A stretch of 8,566 nt of DNA from Acidobacteriaceae bacterium (GTDB lineage Bacteria > Acidobacteriota > Terriglobia > Terriglobales > Acidobacteriaceae), in assembly GCA_003140705.1 (NCBI GenBank), contig PLKU01000476.1:1-8566 (forward strand), in the 5' to 3' direction. The translations under genes and the position numbers were made by a program. Of this stretch, positions 5,762 to 8,566 are shown one piece after another. Under the pieces are notes generated by a model, which was given only the letters and a program-made list of their open reading frames with translations, searched no databases and was not told where the DNA came from. Within the stretch, counting starts at the first letter, position 1. Every line of letters starts with the position of its first letter.

Positions 5762-6548
5762 CTACTTCCGCTTGAAGACCGCGCCCCAGTTGACGATCAC
5801 GCGCCCCTGAAACTGCCACTCCGGCTTAATGTTGAGGTCGAGCTGCGCGCCCTCAAGCTCAACCTGTCCGTTGCGGAATGGGATCACCAGGCCCTCTTCC
5901 GTGCCCGCCGTTTGCTGCCCGGCGGTCACCTCGTGTTGAAAGCCAAGAAAGATCGCGGTTCCTCGAGTGTCCAGCGTCCGAAAATAGTCGAATGCGCCCA
6001 CGTAGTCTGAAGTCGGATTGGCTGCGGAGGTGTCGATTCCTCCCGTCCAGCTAAAATTCGCAGCGGCCAAATCTCTGCCCCAGGAATATTGAGGCGCGGC
6101 TGATCCACCAATCCGGCCGCCATCTGTTCCACGCACGAATACTGTGCCGCGCGGCGCAAGTACCAGCGTGAAACCGCCTTTGGTGTAGACCTGCTGCCGG
6201 GCCACAAAGTCAAAGCGGTTGCCGAAATGCGTAATTCGATCGCTGCCGGGAGATTCTGAGTCAACGAGATTCACTAGCACACTGAAATCCGTCTGTGTTT
6301 TGAAGGGCGCAACGGTGATGACGGTGGGAAGGTAGCGGCCATCACTGACCGATTGGAAGCCGAATTCGGTCTCCACGCATTTCGGACAAATTGGCGGGGG
6401 GGCTGAAGATGAAGGTGGTGCCATAGTCGGAGATGCTTGCGTTCAGCGGCTGGGAGCTGCTCGCAGGCGGCGATTGGGCCGCAGATGGCCCCTCCCGTGC
6501 GAGAACAAGCAACACAAGAAGGGCGAAGAATCTGATCTTCGGCATCAT
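5762..6548 (-). pseudogene. Exported beta-barrel-like protein, reading frame broken at a C7 run
   Basis: Two overlapping - strand frames make one protein. The first (6548 down to 6342, 68 codons) starts MMPKIRFFALLVLLVLAREG and has a clear signal peptide with likely cleavage after S-A-A24. It then reads DYGTTFIFSPP and runs off into a meaningless tail. The second frame is open from 6442 to the stop at 5762-5764 and continues PPPICPKCVETEFGFQS. Removing one C from the seven-C run (6396-6402) joins them as FIFSPPPICPKCVETEFG, a protein of about 261 residues. The body is rich in alternating strand patterns, such as GGFTLVLAPRGTVFVRG, TAIFLGFQHEVTAG and WQFQGRVIVNWGAVF, as in outer-membrane barrels. 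I do not recognise a named family. The gene lies 75 bp after mnmA on the same strand. A sequencing or assembly error is the simplest cause; a real mutation, phase variation or +1 frameshifting at CCC-C are alternatives. If the shift is real, only the 68-codon frame is translated from the signal peptide start. Confidence 0.75.
6396..6402 (-). repeat. C7 homopolymer at the frameshift point
   Basis: Seven G on the + strand (seven C in the coding strand) lie exactly where the signal-peptide frame and the body frame must join. Six C would restore one continuous frame. The run reads AGC CCC CCC GCC in the upstream frame, and CCC-C is also a known +1 slip-prone context for proline tRNA. Confidence 0.85.
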
Positions 6549-6623
6549 TTCAGGTCGCGCTCTCTGTTCGAATTTATGTCAAGGCGGGTGGCGAACTGAT
6601 TAAAAGCTCGCGAAACGGAGTTC

Positions 6624-7760
6624 TCAGACAATCCAGCCGCCGCCAACCACTTCATCGCCATCATAAAAAACAGCAGACTGGCCGGGAGTGACTGCGCGCT
6701 GCGGCTCATCAAAGGTAGCAATGACCTGGTCTTCACCGGCCGGTTCGAGCATCGCCCATGCGGGCTCGTGGCGATGGCGAATCTTGGCGCGCACGCGCAT
6801 GGGGGCGACCAGCTCGGGAATGCTGATCCAGTTCAGGCGGTTGGCCCGCAAGCTGCGTGTGGCCAGCTCGGCGTCCGCGCCAACCGTCACGCGGTGGCTG
6901 GCCGGGTCAATATTCAGCACATAGAGCGGAGACAGAGAGCTGACGCCGAGGCCTTTGCGCTGACCCACCGTGAAGTTGGAGATAGCCTCGTGATGCCCCA
7001 GGACCTCGCCATTTGAAGCGACGAGTTCGCCGGAAGTCTCAGGAGCCTGCTCGCCCTGCTCTTCGAGATATGCGGTAAGAAACTGCTTGTAATCGCCGCC
7101 GGGGATGAAGCAGATTTCCTGCGAATCGGGCTTCTCGGCCAGCGCCAGACCTCGCTGCCGAGCCACCTCGCGCACTTCTGGCTTGGTCAGCCTGCCCAGA
7201 GGAAAGAGGGTGCGCGAAAGTTGCGGCTGATTCAGGCCAAATAGAAAATAGGTCTGGTCCTTTGCCTTGTCGGCGGCCCGCTTGAGAATCCAGCGGCTGC
7301 GGGCAGAGTCGTACTCGTTGATCGCATAGTGGCCGGTGGCAATGCGGTCCGCGCCAATCGAGCGCGCGGTCTGCAGCAACTGGTCAAACTTGAGGTGGTT
7401 GTTGCACAGTGAGCAGGGAATGGGCGTGCGTCCCGCCAGGTACTCGTCCACAAACGGCCGCACCACATCCTGCTCAAACCGCTCTTGCTGGTTGACGACG
7501 TAGTAGGGGATGCCAAGATGCTCGGCCACTTTGCGCGCGTCATAGACATCATCCAAAGAGCAGCACCGGCCGGCCTTGGGTGCATCCGGGATGCCATGCT
7601 TGCCGGCCAGCCGCGTCTGGTCCCAAAGCTGAAGTGTGAGGCCCACCACAGAGTTCTGCGAAGCACCGGTCCTGTCGCCCTCGTGGGCGAGCATCGCCGC
7701 AACCGTCGAGGAGTCGACCCCTCCGGACATGGCTACGGCGATGGTTGTGTTCTCAGTCAT
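6624..7760 (-). CDS. mnmA: tRNA-specific 2-thiouridylase MnmA
   Basis: The 378-residue protein makes 2-thiouridine at the wobble position (U34) of tRNA for Lys, Glu and Gln, using ATP and a persulfide sulfur donor. The ATP pyrophosphatase PP-loop SGGVDSS is at 12-18. CCSLDDVYDARKVAEHLGIP (66-85) and TPIPCSLCNNHLKF (112-125) follow, then ATGHYA (141-146), KDQTYFL (167-173), PDSQEICFIP (211-220), VGQRKGLG (265-272) and the C-terminal barrel ending in VVGGGWIV. By alignment with E. coli, C119 (SLCN) matches Cys102 and C217 (QEICF) matches the persulfide-bearing Cys199. An extra C116 sits where E. coli has Asp. Length is normal and the frame is intact. The ATG at 7760-7758 has only a weak GAGAA just upstream. 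It follows a cysteine desulfurase on the same strand by 82 bp, a functional sulfur-relay pairing. Confidence 0.97.
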   Translation of the reverse strand: MTENTTIAVAMSGGVDSSTVAAMLAHEGDRTGASQNSVVGLTLQLWDQTRLAGKHGIPDAPKAGRCCSLDDVYDARKVAEHLGIPYYVVNQQERFEQDVVRPFVDEYLAGRTPIPCSLCNNHLKFDQLLQTARSIGADRIATGHYAINEYDSARSRWILKRAADKAKDQTYFLFGLNQPQLSRTLFPLGRLTKPEVREVARQRGLALAEKPDSQEICFIPGGDYKQFLTAYLEEQGEQAPETSGELVASNGEVLGHHEAISNFTVGQRKGLGVSSLSPLYVLNIDPASHRVTVGADAELATRSLRANRLNWISIPELVAPMRVRAKIRHRHEPAWAMLEPAGEDQVIATFDEPQRAVTPGQSAVFYDGDEVVGGGWIV

Positions 7761-7783
7761 AGGTTCTCAAATCGAGCGAAGCT

Positions 7784-7833
7784 AGCGGGGTCAGCGGTGT
7801 TTGGCTTGCTACACTAACGCCGCTAACTCCGCT
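7784..7833. repeat. Inverted pair of 9-nt tandem motifs between desulfurase and mnmA
   Basis: AGCGGGGTCAGCGGTG (7784-7799) and, on the opposite strand, AGCGGAGTTAGCGGCG (7833-7818) match at 13 of 16 positions, and all three differences are transitions. Each arm is itself a tandem of a 9-nt unit AGCGGNGTY, so four copies occur in 50 bp. A transcript could fold into a 16-position imperfect stem with an 18-nt loop. The + strand version has one mismatch and two G-U pairs; the - strand version, which would be transcribed with these genes, has two mismatches and one G-U pair. GTGT/ACAC (7797-7800 with 7811-7814) offers a competing inner stem. It may be an intercistronic processing or attenuation structure, or a degraded minisatellite or REP-like element. 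Confidence 0.65.
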
Positions 7834-7842
7834 CAATCAAAC

Positions 7843-8566
7843 TCATCCCAGCGTTCCGGCGGCTACCGGTGCAAGTGCGCGCAGATGTTCCACGGCCTGG
7901 GGAACAACCTGGAGCACATGGTCTATGTCGGCGCCGTTTGCGGTCTTAAGCAAGCTGAAGCGGAGGCTGGTGCGGGCCCTTGTCTTGTCCAGGCCCATGG
8001 CCATCAGCACATGGCTGGGTTCGGTGGCTCCGGAGTGGCAGGCCGAACCGCCGGAAACTGAAACGCCTTTGAGATCCAGTGCAATCACCAGCGCTTCACC
8101 CTCCAGCTGGTCGAACCAGATATTGGTGGTATTGGCCACGCGAGGAACCTTCCGTTCGCCATCGATTGATCCATTGACGCCAGTACCGGGAATGCGCAAT
8201 ATGGCCTCTTCCAGGGAGTCGCGCATGGTGGCCAGCCGGTCTATGGTTCCGTCCGCCAGGCTGTGCATGGCCAGTTCAGCGGCCTTCGCCAGGCCCACAA
8301 TGCCTGGAACGTTCTCAGTGCCAGCGCGCAGGCGGCGCTCATGGCTGCCGCCCACCAGCAGCGGCTCAATCGGAGTACCACGGCGAATAAACATGGCGCC
8401 GATTCCCTTGGGGCCATGCATTTTGTGGGCGCTGATCGACAGCAGGTGGCAGCCGAAGCGGCGCACATCGAACGGCACTTTTCCGGCACCCTGCACAGCA
8501 TCAATATGGAAGAAAATGCCAGTCTCGGCGGCGATCTTCCCAATCTCCTCAACGGGTTGCAGCACG
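7843..8566 (-). CDS. Cysteine desulfurase (class I, NifS/IscS family), N-terminus outside window
   Basis: About 240 residues of the C-terminal two-thirds are visible; the gene continues beyond the right edge, so the first visible codon (GTG at 8565) is an internal Val of a VLQPVEEIG segment, not a start. The enzyme is PLP-dependent and converts cysteine to alanine, leaving a persulfide. The visible signatures are HIDAVQGAGK (visible residues 20-29), SISAHKMHGPKG with the PLP lysine at visible residue 48 (codon 8424-8422), and RRLRAGTENVPGIVG. The catalytic loop SGGSACHSG follows, with Cys at 8040-8038, then PSHVLMAMGL. The loop is the longer class I type. Directly downstream on the same strand lies mnmA, so this may be a dedicated sulfur donor for tRNA thiolation, as YrvO is for Bacillus MnmA. 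It could equally be the general IscS; the missing N-terminus and upstream neighbours (iscR, iscU) would decide. Confidence 0.95.
   Translation of the reverse strand, partial: VLQPVEEIGKIAAETGIFFHIDAVQGAGKVPFDVRRFGCHLLSISAHKMHGPKGIGAMFIRRGTPIEPLLVGGSHERRLRAGTENVPGIVGLAKAAELAMHSLADGTIDRLATMRDSLEEAILRIPGTGVNGSIDGERKVPRVANTTNIWFDQLEGEALVIALDLKGVSVSGGSACHSGATEPSHVLMAMGLDKTRARTSLRFSLLKTANGADIDHVLQVVPQAVEHLRALAPVAAGTLG

Noticed and set aside
6555..6590. TTGACA -35-like hexamer on the - strand upstream of the frameshifted exported gene
   Set aside because: No acceptable -10 hexamer lies 16-18 bp downstream, and the distance to the ATG is too short for a usual leader.

Overview
The window comes from a bacterium with moderately high GC (by eye about 60%). 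Dense gene packing, GC-rich third codon positions and several gene types point to an acidobacterium of the Terriglobia/Acidobacteriaceae kind. These are a secreted YVTN propeller with a Pro/Gly-Met insert, a YtxH/DUF948-like pair, and an exported barrel-like protein. That placement is an inference from overall character; no rRNA or taxonomic marker gene is present.

Left part, + strand (1-3111): the last 57 codons of a GNAT acetyltransferase run with a one-base stop/start overlap (TGATG) into a 978-residue flavo-iron-sulfur dehydrogenase. This is a GlcD-type FAD module fused to a GlpC-type [4Fe-4S]/CCG module, with YdiJ (D-2-hydroxyglutarate dehydrogenase) architecture. A 371-bp stretch without a convincing gene follows (3112-3482). 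It holds a 15-bp tandem duplication and several possible stem-loops.

Middle part, + strand (3483-5746): a YtxH-family small membrane protein, a DUF948/YtxG-like membrane-anchored helical protein, and a secreted YVTN beta-propeller protein. The first pair resembles the ytxG-ytxH stress pair of Firmicutes. The gap between them carries a perfect 11-bp inverted repeat whose two arms each contain the self-palindrome TTGCGCAA. The propeller gene follows the DUF948-like gene by 41 bp and has a strong ribosome binding site.

Right part, - strand (5762-8566): read in transcription order, a class I cysteine desulfurase (cut by the window edge), then mnmA (tRNA U34 2-thiouridylase), then an exported beta-rich protein whose frame is broken at a run of seven C. 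The desulfurase and mnmA form a natural sulfur-relay pair: the desulfurase provides persulfide sulfur and MnmA puts it on the tRNA wobble uridine. An inverted arrangement of a 9-nt motif (AGCGGNGTY, four copies) lies between them. The + and - blocks converge with only 15 bp between stop codons (5747-5761).

Most of the window is ordinary chromosomal housekeeping. I found no CRISPR array, phage, transposase, tRNA or rRNA. The points worth a second look are the homopolymer frameshift, the two intergenic inverted-repeat elements, and the YtxH/DUF948-like/propeller cluster.
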